From contig NC_091137.1 in NCBI RefSeq assembly GCF_041381155.1, positions 15,929,765 to 15,993,764 of the forward strand: a DNA stretch of 64,000 nt. Direction: 5' to 3'. The translations under genes were made by a program, and so were the position numbers. Below the pieces are notes generated by a model. It did not search any database and was not told the origin of the DNA. It was given only the letters and a program-made list of their open reading frames with translations. Each line of letters opens with the position of its first letter. The stretch's first letter is position 1. This DNA comes from Argopecten irradians (taxonomy: Eukaryota; Mollusca; Bivalvia; Pectinida; Pectinidae). Shown in pieces: positions 48,471-61,529 of the stretch.

Positions 48471-49729
48471 TTATCCCTGGTGTAGGTGGTAAAGGAGGTG
48501 TTGCATGGCCGCCCACGATCGATTTTTAATTTTTTGATGCAAATACATCAATAGGCACATAATACGTATCGGACTAGTACTTATTCCATGAATAGATTAA
48601 TCATGCGACTACAGCGCCACCTTTTGTAAGTTTTACGTCCGATTCCTACTTGTGCGCCTTTAATGCATCATATTAAGACATACAAAACAAAGAGATAAAT
48701 TATTTTGGTGTAATAACATAGCATTTCGTATTATCTTTTTAACGATATACAATACGTCATTAGATCTGTTGGGGTTTTCTTGCAATTTCCAGTTTTGCTC
48801 TTAATTTTTCATGAAAATAGAGGAATTTCATTTCATTAGTTTTTAATAATTCCTTAGATAACAATGGCAAACCCCGAGTACCCTAAAATTTCAGCAATCA
48901 AAAATATCTTCATATATCATTTATTGACTCAAGAAAATATTGTGTCGATGAATCACTGGGTATGCCGACTTTTTTGCACTTTTGTACGGCTACCCCCTTT
49001 ATTTCTTACCCAATATCAAAGTACTGAGAGTACTGAGAGTTAAATATGTTAAACGAAATCTGTCCTTCTCTCGGCTCTATCATGTATCAAAAGCCGCTTT
49101 AGCGACGTCATACTTGAGTAAAACGTATCCTATGTAAGTTGGTGTACCAAAGTTGGTCAAACTGACTTATATATTGACCTTTGACCTACATCTAAATAAA
49201 AACTTCTTTTGCCTATATCACAAAATGTTAATTTTAGGGTCATATATTGAACTAGACAATATGTTAAATAGGGTCCTATAATATTTCCTACACCAATCGT
49301 CAGAAGTATTTCTGTCTTAATGGGTTCATTTACTTATTAATAAGCAAATGTTCCGTTTAGCGAAACGTATAATGCTATATCGGTGTAACTTATATGTTGA
49401 CCTTAGATATTTCTCAAAAGAATATACTGTTGTTTTTATGTCATAAACATGTCATGCATAATTTGGATTTCATTCTTCAGCCAAACAGCCCATCTCGGAC
49501 TATTATTCACACAATAAAACTAGTCAAACTATACAGTAATGAAAAAAGAATACAGTGGACTGAAATTGCTTAACTTTTTGGGGCACAAAATAAGATATTT
49601 CACTCTAGGAACTCTTCAATTGACGTTCTTGGTGTCTGATATATTTAAAAACTGTTACTATGAAAGTAGGTAAAGTAAACAAATCATGCGGAATATTACA
49701 GACCCACTATCTGAGTTCTTTAGGCCTTT
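48471..49729. other. No gene recognised
   Basis: AT-rich sequence without exon-like structure. The first 200 bp includes GCCCACGATCGATTTTTAAT and a TACAGCGCCACCTTTTGTAA block with a weak inverted relative at about 52480-52590. Confidence 0.4.
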
Positions 49730-50640
49730 AACATATTGAAAAGCTGTTTGAAGATTTTCATATATTTGACTTGTCTGAAGCCCTTTATTCCAGCATACTG
49801 CAAGGCGTCTTAGTTATTGTCAAGAAGTCGTTTATGTTTGCCAATTTGAACCCTGTGACCTTCAATTAACGTCAATGTCATTCATTTGACAAACAACTTA
49901 GTAGCCCTTTATTTAAGAATATGTTAGGTCTAACATCATGTATTGATGCCTTCCAATTATTGAGAAGTCGTTTGAATGAAAAGTTTATGAACGACGGCGC
50001 ACGAAGTACGATCACTCAAGGTCACCCTGACCTATCGGGCAAACTGATTTAGGAACATTTGCCCTTCATCCTAACATGCTACATGTACAATACCAGGTGT
50101 CTAGTCCTCTTAGTTATCCACAAGAAGTCGTTTAAAGATTTTAGTCTATTTGACTCATGTGACCATGAAGGTAGGTCAAGGTCATTCATTTAAACAAACT
50201 TGGTAGTCGTTTAAGCTATCATTCTACAGTCCCAATATCAGATTCCAATGCCTCTTAGTTATTCACAATAAGTCGTTTAAAGTTTTTAGCCTATTTGACC
50301 CTTGTAACCTTAAATGAACTTGGTAGTCGTTCATGCCAGCATACTTAATGCCTTATATCAGGTATCTAGGCATCTTAGTTATTCACAAGAAATCGTTAAA
50401 ATATTTAGCCTTTTTGAATTCTTTGACCTTGAATGAAGGTCAAGGTAATTCATTTCCACAAACTTGGTGGTCCATCATTTCAGCATTCTACATGCCTAAT
50501 ATCAGTTTCTTGGGCCTTTCGGATATTGAGAAGAAGTTGAATGAAAAGTTTATACGTACGACGAAATGCGAACAGCGCACGACCATAGACAAAGCATGGT
50601 GACTGTAGGTCATCCTGGCCCTTCTGGTTAGACGACCTTA
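49730..50640 (+). repeat. Tandem repeat of about 140 bp with nuclear-receptor-like half sites
   Basis: Five to six diverged copies of a block containing CTTAGTTATTCACAAGAAG, TCGTTTAAAGATTTTAG, TTTGACCTTGAATGAAGGTC, AAGGTCATTCATTT and CAAACTTGGTAG. The open frame 50333-50602 lies inside it. This repeat type is common in bivalve genomes (from memory). Confidence 0.75.
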
Positions 50641-50682
50641 TGACATTAAAATGAAATAACGATGAAAATGCGGTCCTGCAGG

Positions 50683-51770
50683 TAGGGCGTTAGAATTGTA
50701 CCTACTGCCCTTATCGCATGATAAGAAAAGGCGACTAAATTTAGGATCGTATCATATATATAGCATCTCTTCTTCCTAACTTAATTTATACTTCTTAACG
50801 TCTTCCTTGACACTGTCTCACATTTGGCCTTCGGTTGAGAGCTCGCCCCTGTGAGGTAGGCTCTGGGTTCTGTCACCTGGCGGAGACACACCCTGCTTAG
50901 CGCTCAGCATTAAGGGAGTAGGACGACTTGTTCGTCTGTTGTCAGTATGATGTGACTGGGGGATGTGTTGCTTGGTGTCTTCGGCGGCATGTTTCAGTGA
51001 TATAGCACTTTGAAAAGGGCAAGAGTTCCACTATAGAAGAAGACACAACATGAATATACCGAAGTCTCCCATATCGCACACTACGCACTTCATACACTCA
51101 GGACACTGCATACATAAGATGCCTTCCTTACATGATCCTGGCTATCAATAGGGCTTTGATTTAATCAAACAAACAATGAAAACAATTTTATAGAGTCAAG
51201 AATGCAGGAATTGGTCTACTGCAAAAGTAAACTGGTTGATTCGCTGATTTTTATTGACGTACTACTACAGCTATAGTCATTTAAGGACGGCATCCCGTGT
51301 ATGTCCTTTCATATATTCTATGGTGTTGCCCCATCAAAGGACAGAACCAAGATATTTCATCAACGTTTTTCCCCTATAATTAATTTAGTAACAATCGTAT
51401 TTTTCTTTTGAAAATAGTGAATCTGATATAAACATTGGCCGACCAATTCTAATAAACTCATTGATATAGGTATTTCGGTCTCCTTTTGTTTTAAGAAGTT
51501 AGACGAAAATATCTAGCAAAATGAAGCTGCTAGAAATCATGCACTTTCATGAAGGTTGTTGGATGAAAAACAAACTTATAACTTGTAATCAGTACCTGGT
51601 AAACATTTTAGTGGTATTATTTCGCGATACCTATAGGTTACTAAAGGTAAAATGAGACATAGCGCCTCGTCTGATGTCTGATTGACGCCAGCAAAATAGT
51701 TACCAAATTCAGTCGCCTTTTACGATCATGTAATGGGTATAGCAGGTGCAATTCTAACGCCCTACCTGAG
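50683..51770. mobile_element. Inverted-arm element containing a SINE-like repeat
   Basis: CAGGTAGGGCGTTAGAATTG ... AAAAGGCGACTAAATTT (50683-50746) is inverted at about 51706-51770 (AAATTCAGTCGCCTTTTACG ... CAATTCTAACGCCCTACCTG). Inside, 50820-51180 reads as a SINE-like repeat with CTTAGCGCTCAGCATTAAGG, GTGTCTTCGGCGGCATGTTT, GGGCAAGAGTTCCACTATAG and a tail like ACATGATCCTGGCTATCAAT. Confidence 0.65.
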
Positions 51771-52749
51771 ACGATGGCAACGTTGATGGTTCCCTTTAAA
51801 TAACAATGGGCAAAGGACACATACTGTCCTATTTATTACCTTAATGCTTATACAGTTTCTGGAATGCAACATGGCATTGTGTATATGTTAAATCATAACT
51901 GTCAGTTTTATGTGTCCCACTGTTTCAAAACGGATAAGTAGAATTTCTGAAATTAGAATTTAAACATGAGTTTATGATGATTATTTCAAGGTTTGGTCGA
52001 AATACGCACCTCATCATCACATTCTACTCCAACAGTAAAGTCGGTAATATTAGACAGTGTACTCTCATTACTTTGATATTATGGAAAAAACAGGGGGTAG
52101 ACGAAATTAACCTAAAAAAACGTGGCATATCCAATGATTCATCAACTTGAGCTGTTTATGGTAAATCGATGATAACCTGAATATAATTTTAAACATCAAA
52201 ATTTTAGGGTACTCGAGTAGTGCCTTATATATTCTGGTGCTCGAACGAAAAATTGAAAACTTCAAAAAGTCGTATTTTCTGTCAAATTTGATATTTACGT
52301 TCGATTTGTGATCGAATGATATTGGATACAGCCAAGTGTGATATGTCGTTAAAAAGGCAATTTTATGTGGTATTTTAAATCACAAGAAAAACGTGATTTC
52401 AGTGTTTTTACTATGACTTATGCTAGGTAAAAGGCCAAATGGACATTAAATTTACCAGTGTTAATGTAGGGGGCGCTGTAGTCCTAATAATGGTCCAATC
52501 GGGTTTTAAGTATTATAGACATATGTGTATTAATGCAATTAACTAATTTAAATTCAAAAATAGAAAAAATATCGTGGGCGGATTTTCACCCTGTATGCAA
52601 CACCTCCTTTCTGGGGGCAGCAAGTGTAATTGCTAACAGACAGTTTTAAATGTCTCCGATTGAACTATGTATAGCTCAAAGAAATCATAATTCCATTGCA
52701 TTACCATTCGAAATACCGACAAGGGCTTGATGACAGTCATTCTGAAATA
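51771..52749. other. No gene recognised
   Basis: AT-rich intergenic DNA with no coding or element signal beyond weak inverted similarity to 48500-48900. Confidence 0.35.
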
Positions 52750-55620
52750 TGGCCAAATTCGAAAAAATGCCATAACTTTGTTTTATTTGTTAATCAAAAG
52801 TGACAAATGAGGTAACAAATTACCTGGGATGACTTCTATAGTATTATTTTTTTAAATGATGTTCAAATCCATGAAAATAGCTAGAAATCCAATAATAATT
52901 AAGAAAAAAAGAGTGATTGTAACAATACAACTACATTGCATATGTAGTTATTCATTTAAGGTCAATGTACGTTATGAAGAATTTCTTCTTGACTATCCCA
53001 TATTTCCTCTTTGAACTCATCACTAAACTAAAATAATGACGTTTCGGAGTTAGTTTCAGCGTTGTTTACAAACGTATCACCATAGTTGACCTCTTGTATT
53101 TTTCATATTCTTTTCTCCCGTTCAGAATACATCTAGTGTCATTTGATATGATCTTCATTTTTCCGCCGTCAATTTTCTACCTTGTATATGAAAGGATAAA
53201 TAGAGACACACGGACTAAAATTGCACAATACTTTTGGTGGGTTGATCAAGTTTCAGATCTGTTGAAACCCAAATGGAGTAGCAGGTCAATTTCTAAGGGC
53301 AGAACATTTTATTAGTTATAGACAGTTTGAAATGTATCCAATTTACCCTTTGTATAGCTCAAAGAAAGAATACTTCCATTACATCACCATTCGAAATACC
53401 GTCACGGGCATACTGGAATGTGGCAAAATACGAAAAGAATTGCCACAACTTTCGTAGCGACGGCAGAATAATCAACTGCTCATTTGTTTCTGAGGCTGTA
53501 TTATCAACTCAAAAGCTGTGTATATCGATTACGATATAGCAATAAAAACTGACTATCCGTGAAAATATCTTCAGATAGTGATGTGAAAGGGTTGATTCGA
53601 AATATGATTTTCCATCAATGATAATAATGTTTTGGTTGTCAAGATATGAGTAACCTCGAGCTCATGTTTCAGTGATAACTTGTCTATAAACGATACATAT
53701 AATATATTTTATGAATATTCATGATTCTATAACAATGATTATCTAGATTAAGATTCTCCACCAGGTATCATTCTCATTTCAAAGTGAGTAAAATGAAAGA
53801 GCTTCAAACGAACTATACTACATAAAAATCAGATGACCGTTTGAACTTATGTCACTGAGGCTCGTCAAGGGTCCTAAATGGAGATCGAGGTTTTCATTGT
53901 AGACGGTGTGTGGTGTGGACGTACAGAATACATTGTAGCTGTAATCTGGCTTACTGTATAAACAGGATGGCAGATAGTAGTTTTAATTCCTTTCACGCAG
54001 TATATATACGTTTTGGGGGTTGTCTTTGGAGGAGCAGCTGCAGTTTCTAGAGGCATGAAGTGTAAACTAGCCTATTCCTACTTATACAAAAATATTCTAG
54101 ACTATTTTCTTGCGCGCAGACCGATGCTAATCTACCAAAGTTTACGAGCAAATGAAACAGGATTTATTCAGTAGTTTTAATGAGTCCAGCTTCAGTATGA
54201 ATTGAAATGTTTTTTCATAAATTATATAAAGATATCAAATAGCTTCACATAAACTATACTGCATACTTGCGCAGATGAGCGCTTGGTCTTTAATGTCACT
54301 AGGCCTCGTCAAGGGTCCTGCAAATGGAGATCGAGGTTTTCATGGTAGAAGTTGTGTGGTGTGTACATACAGAAAAGTAATATTCGAGGAAAAATCAAAA
54401 TTCCACCTAAATTAAATGATAAGTTGACTACAAAATTTGTAGACTAATGGTTTGCATGGCTTTTTACTGTTAGAAGTTTACAATGCGCCAACAATTAGTA
54501 TCAATAACATAATCACGATTTATTTCCTCTCCGTGGAATAGTACTAAAAATTAGACGTTCTCAAACACCGAGAACGGGCCCAAGGAAGTCCTTTCCGTTA
54601 TGGAAATGTTAAAATTAACTTATGATCAGGGGAGTTTGACTTAAGCATTAGTATAAACGTACTCATTGATATGTATTAAAACATAAATGTGTAATCTTAG
54701 TTTCCCCTTGTACTTCCAATGTATTGTGATCGATAGGATCACTTACATTATTGTTCATGATCTCAATCCAGTGTCTTAATAATATGTTTAATCACTGCTT
54801 TTGTTTTTTGCATTCTCTTGAGTCATACACGTACGCGATGCAACAATTGTTGCGATGCGAGGAAAGTCAATATAGAAAACATAGTAATGCTTAATGCAAT
54901 AATTTTAAACTTATATCTATTTACGTTTGTTGGATTATTTACACAGACTTCAATGGCCAATTATATCACAATGAAATGACAGTCGAGATGACATATGAAT
55001 AGGTGAATTCTATCCTATTTTTTTTTCTTTTGGGCGGTGTTGGAGAAATATTGCATTGCATATTAGATACTATTTGTTATTAGATCTTAGGGGCTTGAAT
55101 TCTAACAATAGGTGACAGATAATTTTTAAAATCGTTTATAATTTACCAAGCTAGACCTCAAAGTGATTTGATTTAAATTCAAGGGTACAAATTGTTAGAT
55201 TATAGGTCATCATTACCTAATTTGGTAATTTCATGTATTTGAAATATCACTATAGCTCTACTGTGTATCCTTAATGTACGGAGGTTACTAGAATTTAACC
55301 ATTTTGTGACGTTTGCGAGCACATGTGTATGTGTTTAAACGGATTTTCTCTTCTAAGCTATATATTAACGGAATGTTTATTGATATTGAGAGCGGTATAC
55401 TAAATTATTATCCAGATGGACTCCTTTGTCTACCGAGAGATTTCTCTCTGTGTCTACTACTCTGGCGTTTTCCCAGTCGATTGCGTGTTTTTTTATATAA
55501 GTTTCACGGCCCACTCCGACTGTTTTCTTTCATATCGGTACGTTTAATTCTTAATATTTACATTTTCGTTGCATTTTTCTTACTATATCAGCCTACCAAG
55601 TTCTATTTTATTTAAGCAAT
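52750..55620. repeat. Second copy of the lectin 5' flank module, without the signal exon
   Basis: Colinear with 34300-35990 and 36830-37130 of copy B (GTACGTTATGAAGAATTTCT at 52968; GATCGATAGGATCACTTACA at 54728; the ATTGATATTGAGAGC block at 55378). The part that should contain exon 1 is replaced by 53300-54410, which carries two copies of CCTCGTCAAGGGTCCT-type sequence (about 53865 and 54305). Confidence 0.75.
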
Positions 55621-56288
55621 AAACTGTTATCAGATTGCACATACAGTTCATATGAAGCCCATCCGGAAGGAAGATAAATAGAATCTAGGAATATTTCCTT
55701 TACGATAATTCAAATTCAAACTATACACGTACATTGTATATCCTTTGAAGTTCACGCTTGCGCTAGTGTTGACTTCACCACGTTCAATAAACGGAACAGC
55801 CAGAGCATCAGCTTCTGAATATAGTTCAACACAAAACTGTTTGAAACAAGCGACCAAATATCAATTATGCGATGATATTTTTAATACATGTTATTTTGTC
55901 AACACGATAATAGCTATTCGATTTCATAGACCGCACAACTTTATGTATATGCGTAAGTATACATTGTATACATTGTCGGTGACGCGGCGGAAACATTAAA
56001 TATTCATACGCTTGACCAGATTGGAGTTCATAGCCTGACATTGCCCATCTAGTTTAACATAAATCTACGGGAAACTGAAAGTAGAATGGAAATATATGAC
56101 TATGATCCGAAACGAGTATCTAAACGAGAAGTTGTTGTAAATAATAAAGCTTTGATATTTTCACTAAAATTGAAAGAGTAAGTATTTTTTTCTGGATCAT
56201 AAAAAGAAAAAGAAAATTCTAATAATTTTTCTGTATCGACTTAAATCATTTAAAAATATCTTTGATGAAATTTTGTCGTCTGCTACTG
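55621..56288. other. No gene recognised
   Basis: Lies where copy D should have its lectin exons, but no CTLD sequence was found. Open frames on both strands (55648-55999) have no recognised domain. Confidence 0.4.
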
Positions 56289-56640
56289 ATAATGCCGGAA
56301 AACATACACGGCGATTTCCTACTGGAATCTACAGAGATCGGAGACTTCGGATATGACCTAGAGCCGTTTGATTTAGATGGAGATGCTATTTTAGCTACCT
56401 TAGATTTAGGTACTGGATTATTTACAGCATCAACGGTGTCAAACGACAGAAAAATGAAAGAAGAACTTATGGTTCCAGCTATCTTAGAGCTCCCGACCGC
56501 TGAGACACCGTGTATAGAAAATTCGAGAAAACGATTTAAGCAAATGCCAACCGAAGAAATTGAAAAGAATGTTTGAAACTAGGCAAGCACCATCAGCCAA
56601 AAAGAATACAATATGGGGAGTGAAAATATTCCAGGGTAAT
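56289..56640 (+). pseudogene. Possible DUF3504/tyrosine-recombinase-like N-terminal fragment, frameshifted
   Basis: A coding-looking frame starts MPENIHGDFLLESTEIGDFG and runs through EPFDLDGDAILATLDLG to SRKRFKQMPTEEIEKN (56573). A one-base shift then gives RQAPSAKKNTIWGVKIFQ (to about 56634), followed by GGTAAT, a possible splice donor. The pattern RFKxMxxEEIEK ... AKKxTxWGVKIF resembles the N-terminal core-binding region of transposon-derived tyrosine recombinase-like proteins (Crypton/DUF3504 type). No catalytic domain follows. Resemblance is from memory and moderate only. Confidence 0.4.
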
Positions 56641-57541
56641 ACATTTTAAATGATAAATATTGTTTTCAAAATCCAAAAAATAAACATTGAAATACAATGT
56701 ATGAAGGTTTTGAATACATAATTGTGTTTTACATCTAACATATGCAGGTCTTATTTGGGAATAATTCATCAAATGACCATTTGCATCAACGTGCTATTTA
56801 CGACTTTCCTGCGTTAATGTTCATTTTTGTCATAGAGCGCATCAGAAGACCATTTTATTTATTGCTTGACTCATTTTATTTAAAAAAGTAGTCCTCCAAT
56901 GCGTATGTACCGAAAAAGAAGAGAAAAACCTGTTTGATGAAATACTTTATTTCAATATCAGCCAGCAGATAGACTGCGTATGTATTAATGTCAGAGCAAA
57001 TTACAGTATCAGGTATGTGTAGCTCGGAATGTTAAGACGTGACCAGTGTTCAATATACCACCAGGTATGCTTGTTAATTTCATGAAAAACCAATAGAAAT
57101 CCTCTTTGTTTCATTATACTGCATAGTTATTTTGAAGGGAGTGTAAACATAATTTAAAAAAAACTAAAATAACAGAATTATATGTAAAAAACATATTTCT
57201 ACAATAAACGACGCACATGTTTCGTATCAGGCGATATGAATTGTAATCATTGTGTCACGTTAACCGTGGTAGAGAAAGAGTCATTACATTATGTATGGAT
57301 TAGTAATATGACATATGTAATACATTTCACAACGAGTGTATGTTTAATTTGCAGTAGCTGATTTGTGTCATTTTGTCTTTTCGTTGTTTTGCCCCGAAAA
57401 GCGAAAGATGACAATTTAAGTCGCTATTTAGCGTGCATCCATTTGTTTCATCTTTTCGCCTCAAAAACACTAGATACAAAAATTAGGTTTCGTCTTTTTG
57501 GGACAAAATGACAAAAGTCAGACACCGTAGATATTATCTAC
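56641..57541. repeat. Relic of lectin intron 2 (copy D)
   Basis: AATACATAATTGTGTTTTAC at about 56712 and TTACAGTATCAGGTATGTGT at about 57000 match 29410 and 29588 in copy B intron 2. This gives the position of copy D even though its CTLD exons are gone. A degenerate tRNA-like TGTAGCTC block is shared by both. Confidence 0.55.
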
Positions 57542-59590
57542 TAATAGACCTTTCTTAATATTAGCTCATGAATATTCATCTTTGAACCAAAACGAGGCTT
57601 AGTGAGCATAGCGGTGGTAGTAATACATGTGCAGTAATAGTATAATGTGTTGTAATAATTTTACTTACCTTATCATTAGATGGAAAAACAAATTTAAGTT
57701 CACATAATATTCCCATAGAGGTACATGGATCAATTTGATCACATCAGTGGCTGAATTATGGCATAAACATGTATAATATATCCCAGAGCCGAGAGAAAAG
57801 AAAATGCAGGTATTCATGTCAATGATTTCCTTTAATGAGGCCAAGCTAAATTACAGTATTGGTACCCATTGCCTTAACTGGAATAAAGCTATATATTATA
57901 CATGTATGGTGCCAAATAAACAAGGGACATGAACCAAACAATTAAGTAACATAAATACCATTCTTAACCTTCATTATCAGAGTCTCAAGTTGCCTCCCCC
58001 TTATTTCCTTTAGGCCAGTATTTGGGTCCCTGTCTGTTTATATTTAACAGCTGTCCCCTCTGATCACATTTTGTCATTAATTTCCCTATTAGGGTATACA
58101 TAAATTAAGTTGTTATCACAAATTTCACCTAGCTCTGGCTGTCCCCTTTACCAATCCTTATTTACTCCAATAATCACCCTTTGTCTATGACATGTGAACA
58201 ATGACAAACACCAATTATGTTCACGATATTGCAAAAAAAAAATGATATTTGTAATTAGAGTAAAGCATTCCTTAAAGACTATCTCTGTATAACGACCAAC
58301 TGCTTAATAAGACCAATTTCTTTATGGCGCAAACAATTTGGTCAATTTTACATTATATGACCTTTTGTTGTGACCACTTGGCTACAAAGCCCAATTTCTC
58401 ATTGCACTTTTGGGTTTAGATAGGCTTCCCTGTATATACTGTATGTGGTGCCCTGATTTTCTCATTTTTATGTATCACAAAATAAAAGTACATTGTACTT
58501 GATATATTGAGAATGTTGCAAGTATTATTTTAACTGAAATATGTGTTGGTCATTTCTAAGTATTTAACAATGCTAGAGGGGCTATTAACAAAGAAATATT
58601 AAGAAATTTTCTGAAATATAGGGATCGTTTTCAAAATCTAAGGATCATAGTCCAAAGGGTCACTCTAAAATTACAAAATTATCCCTGAAGTTGTGATCAC
58701 AAAATACATATCCTATAAAATCAGTTCACAAATATGTCATAAGCAAGAGAAAACCTTAAATATAAGTATAAGTATACCACCCATTTAAACTGAAACAAAA
58801 TGATTAATAAAAAGAGGGGTTGCGATTGAAAGCCTTATTTTTTCATACATTATAGAAAATATCGCAAATGTGATTTTTTCAGTAAATATATTTGGTTTTC
58901 TTCTAAATAAGTGAACCCTTGTTCAGATTTGATTATTGATGTCCATAAATCATTATATTCAGTTATTTTATTTAAGCTTTTCAATATATACCAGAAATAT
59001 GAATTTAAGATGTTAGTTTTAGAAATAATTCACTCTAATAATTGACATTAAAATATATCAGCTTTTATCAGCTCTAAGATAGTGTCCTCGTGATAATGCA
59101 CAAAAAGTGTTGTTTCATTTTAAGGGAAAGGTTATGCATGTATACATCAACCGGCACGTTCACTTAGAAAATTACGGTAAAGAACTAAACACTTAATTTG
59201 ATATTTGTTCCATTTATGTAAAACACATGTATGGAATTCTCCACTCTTGTACTTAAATGTGTGAAAACAAACTACACATGCAAACAGATAAACAACTGAT
59301 GATAAAAACCCATAATGTATTGTTATACAGATAAATCTACAATGATCTTCAACATAATGCATCCTTTTCTCTGCCTATGTTGATAATCAACCTTCTTTTA
59401 CACTTCAATATTAAGAATTTGATGAAAATGAGAAATTGAACCTATTTTCATGACATTGAACAGCAATTCGGTTTGCTTTGTAAGATATGTTGCATTAATT
59501 GTATATACGTTGCTACGGTGCCCGTGCTCACTAAGCCTCGATCTGAATTAGGAATGTCAGGCATGCATATAATTTGAGAAAGGTCTATTA
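57542..59590. mobile_element. About 2.05-kb element with terminal inverted repeats
   Basis: The left end TAATAGACCTTTCTTAA and right end TTGAGAAAGGTCTATTA are inverted copies. A second inner pair, CGAGGCTTAGTGAGCA (57592) and TGCTCACTAAGCCTCG (59525), is also inverted. The interior is AT-rich without a transposase frame, so it is non-autonomous. It sits between two segments that are close together in copies B and C. The target duplication is unclear (TA or TTA). Confidence 0.65.
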
Positions 59591-60077
59591 ATATACTATT
59601 AAAGTAATAAATGCTGCTGTGGTTGTCGTTTATTATGCGAACAACGTAATCGCCCATGCTAATCAATTTCGGACATGGGGAACCATAATACATCACGTGA
59701 CATTTACTTGTTCTGCATTTTAGCTCGTGGAAGAGATGTACGTGGCCTAGGTCGGCGCGGGCCGAAAGTGACCATGTCCCGATTTCTCGAAACAAAAATG
59801 CAGACTTAAGTCAAAACTTAAGTTTAAGCTTCTTATGTAACTTATATTGCAACTTATGACTTAAGTCACTTTCTGACTTGTTTCGAGGAATCGTGTCCAT
59901 ATCCCTTTCCAATACACAATATTGAAAAAATATAGAATCTTAAAATAGTGTGGTGAAACGCAACCCATATTAAATAAGTATGGTATATCACTAACTGCAA
60001 TAGTTTGGGCTTTGCATACTGCTAGGACATGAGAGTAATATTAGGTGTTTGTCTGACCAATCTTAGTGTATATCTAC
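59591..60077. repeat. Duplicated lectin intron segment (copy D)
   Basis: ATGCTGCTGTGGTTGTCGTT, TACATCACGTGACATTTAC and GTACGTGGCCTAGGTCGG correspond to 44675-44760 in copy C and 31220-31290 in copy B. Confidence 0.6.
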
Positions 60078-60340
60078 CTTTGTCGCTTGTGTAGAGCTGT
60101 GCTGTTAGAAGAGGAGGCAGTTCCAGGTATTCGAAAATACGACGTGTAAATCCGTGAAAAGTTTTGGTTTCTGACTCCCAACTGATAGCGTTACACCAGG
60201 ATTTCTGGCCACATGTTTTAACACAGTCTATCTTAAATCTTAAGCCAGAAAACGGCATTGCATTTCCAATTAAATGTTGAAAGTGCTTCTTGTTGACTTT
60301 TGAAAGGTATGCTTCATGTCGACAACATTACAGAGAATAG
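60078..60340 (-). pseudogene. PAN exon of lectin copy D (frameshifted)
   Basis: The acceptor TGTATTTCAG at 60341-60350 and the donor AAAG|GTAGAT at 60078/60077 are kept. The frame breaks at FNI-stop (a base is missing relative to LNIKIGNAEP), then resumes as RFKIDCVKTCGQKSWCNAIS. One PAN cysteine is lost (KTFHGF against KICHGF) and three bases are inserted (TRRIFEY). No signal exon or CTLD exon was found for this copy. Confidence 0.85.
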
Positions 60341-61529
60341 CTGAAATACATTTATATATCGGCTGATTTTAATATATCCTTAAATGTACGTGTCATAACT
60401 ATATGATCTTAATCTAATGGTCATTTTATACGAAATTGTTTGAAACGAAGATTTTGTAGCTAATAATAAAATAGCATACATTTTGAAGAATATCGACGTC
60501 AAAATGAAAAACTCAACGCGAACCAATACAATATACTTAATAGATAAATGAATTGCATTTTGCAAAATTATTTCCACAATTGAAATTATACAAATGTAAT
60601 AACCCGCCTCCCCCAGAATCTTTGAAATATATAGAGACTGATCCGGATATACCATAACATACTACACTCCAAACTAAACTCGTTTTGGTGTTTAGTGTTT
60701 GGTGTGTCTAGGGCCCTCCCCCGGTAAAATATTACTATTTAGAATGGCTGAGATGAGTTTTTCGTTTAATTTTGATGGTTTTAAGCGTTCTTAAAATGGT
60801 ATTTTTTATTTAAAGTTACCTGCATTTAGAAATGATAATTGTGAATGTTGTCATATCATTATACAACCCTGCTCGATTTGAACATAAACTGCGATAAGCC
60901 AGTGTGGCTAATAGCGAAACATCCGTCGTTAATATACTTTTCTGTACACGCTTATTTTAACAATTCTCTACAGCTCAAAACGCACAAATTCGTCAATTAT
61001 AAATATTTTGTTTCGTGTGGATGGTTTCGACGAAGGAAGCCATCCAAACTAAAAACCTCAATTTGAAAAGGCGAAGCAGGAGGTGCATCAGCCCTCAAGG
61101 CTTAAGACTCTGTGTTGAAGTTTTTTTTTAATAAACGTTCAAATAGATTTGTATTTCAATGACATTTTGATGAGAACATTATATCTTAAGTGATTCGCAA
61201 CTGAAAAATAGTTCTTCCGATCAAAATACTCAAAATAATAATAAATTGATTGTCTTGCTAAGACATATAAACAAATTAAATCTTTTAAGAAACATTTTTA
61301 AAAATAAACAACCTAATCTCTGAATCATCCCCGGGTTTTCAATCGTAGCATTGTTACAATGTGATAACACTGTAACATCGCCAACCAGCGCGTACTAATA
61401 TCCCATTGCCTCTATGATTGATATTTTTGTATCCGCCTCTGCAGAATGACGAGTGGTAATGTTTTGAATATGTTACGGGACTTGATTTGAAATACATTTA
61501 ATTCTCACTACACTGGTTTACGTCTGGTC
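60341..61529. other. Upstream flank of copy D; no gene recognised
   Basis: ATTTAGAATGGCTGAGATGA at about 60740 recurs at about 20425, so it is a dispersed repeat. The segment near 61325-61440 resembles 34140-34240 in the copy B flank (TTTTCAATCGTAGCATTGTT against TTGTTCAACCGTGGCGTTGC). The signal exon is absent. Confidence 0.5.

Noticed and set aside
48132..48529. Overlapping open frames on both strands
   Set aside because: Translations of a 46-50 bp tandem repeat.
50333..50602. 89-aa open frame
   Set aside because: Runs through the 140-bp tandem repeat.
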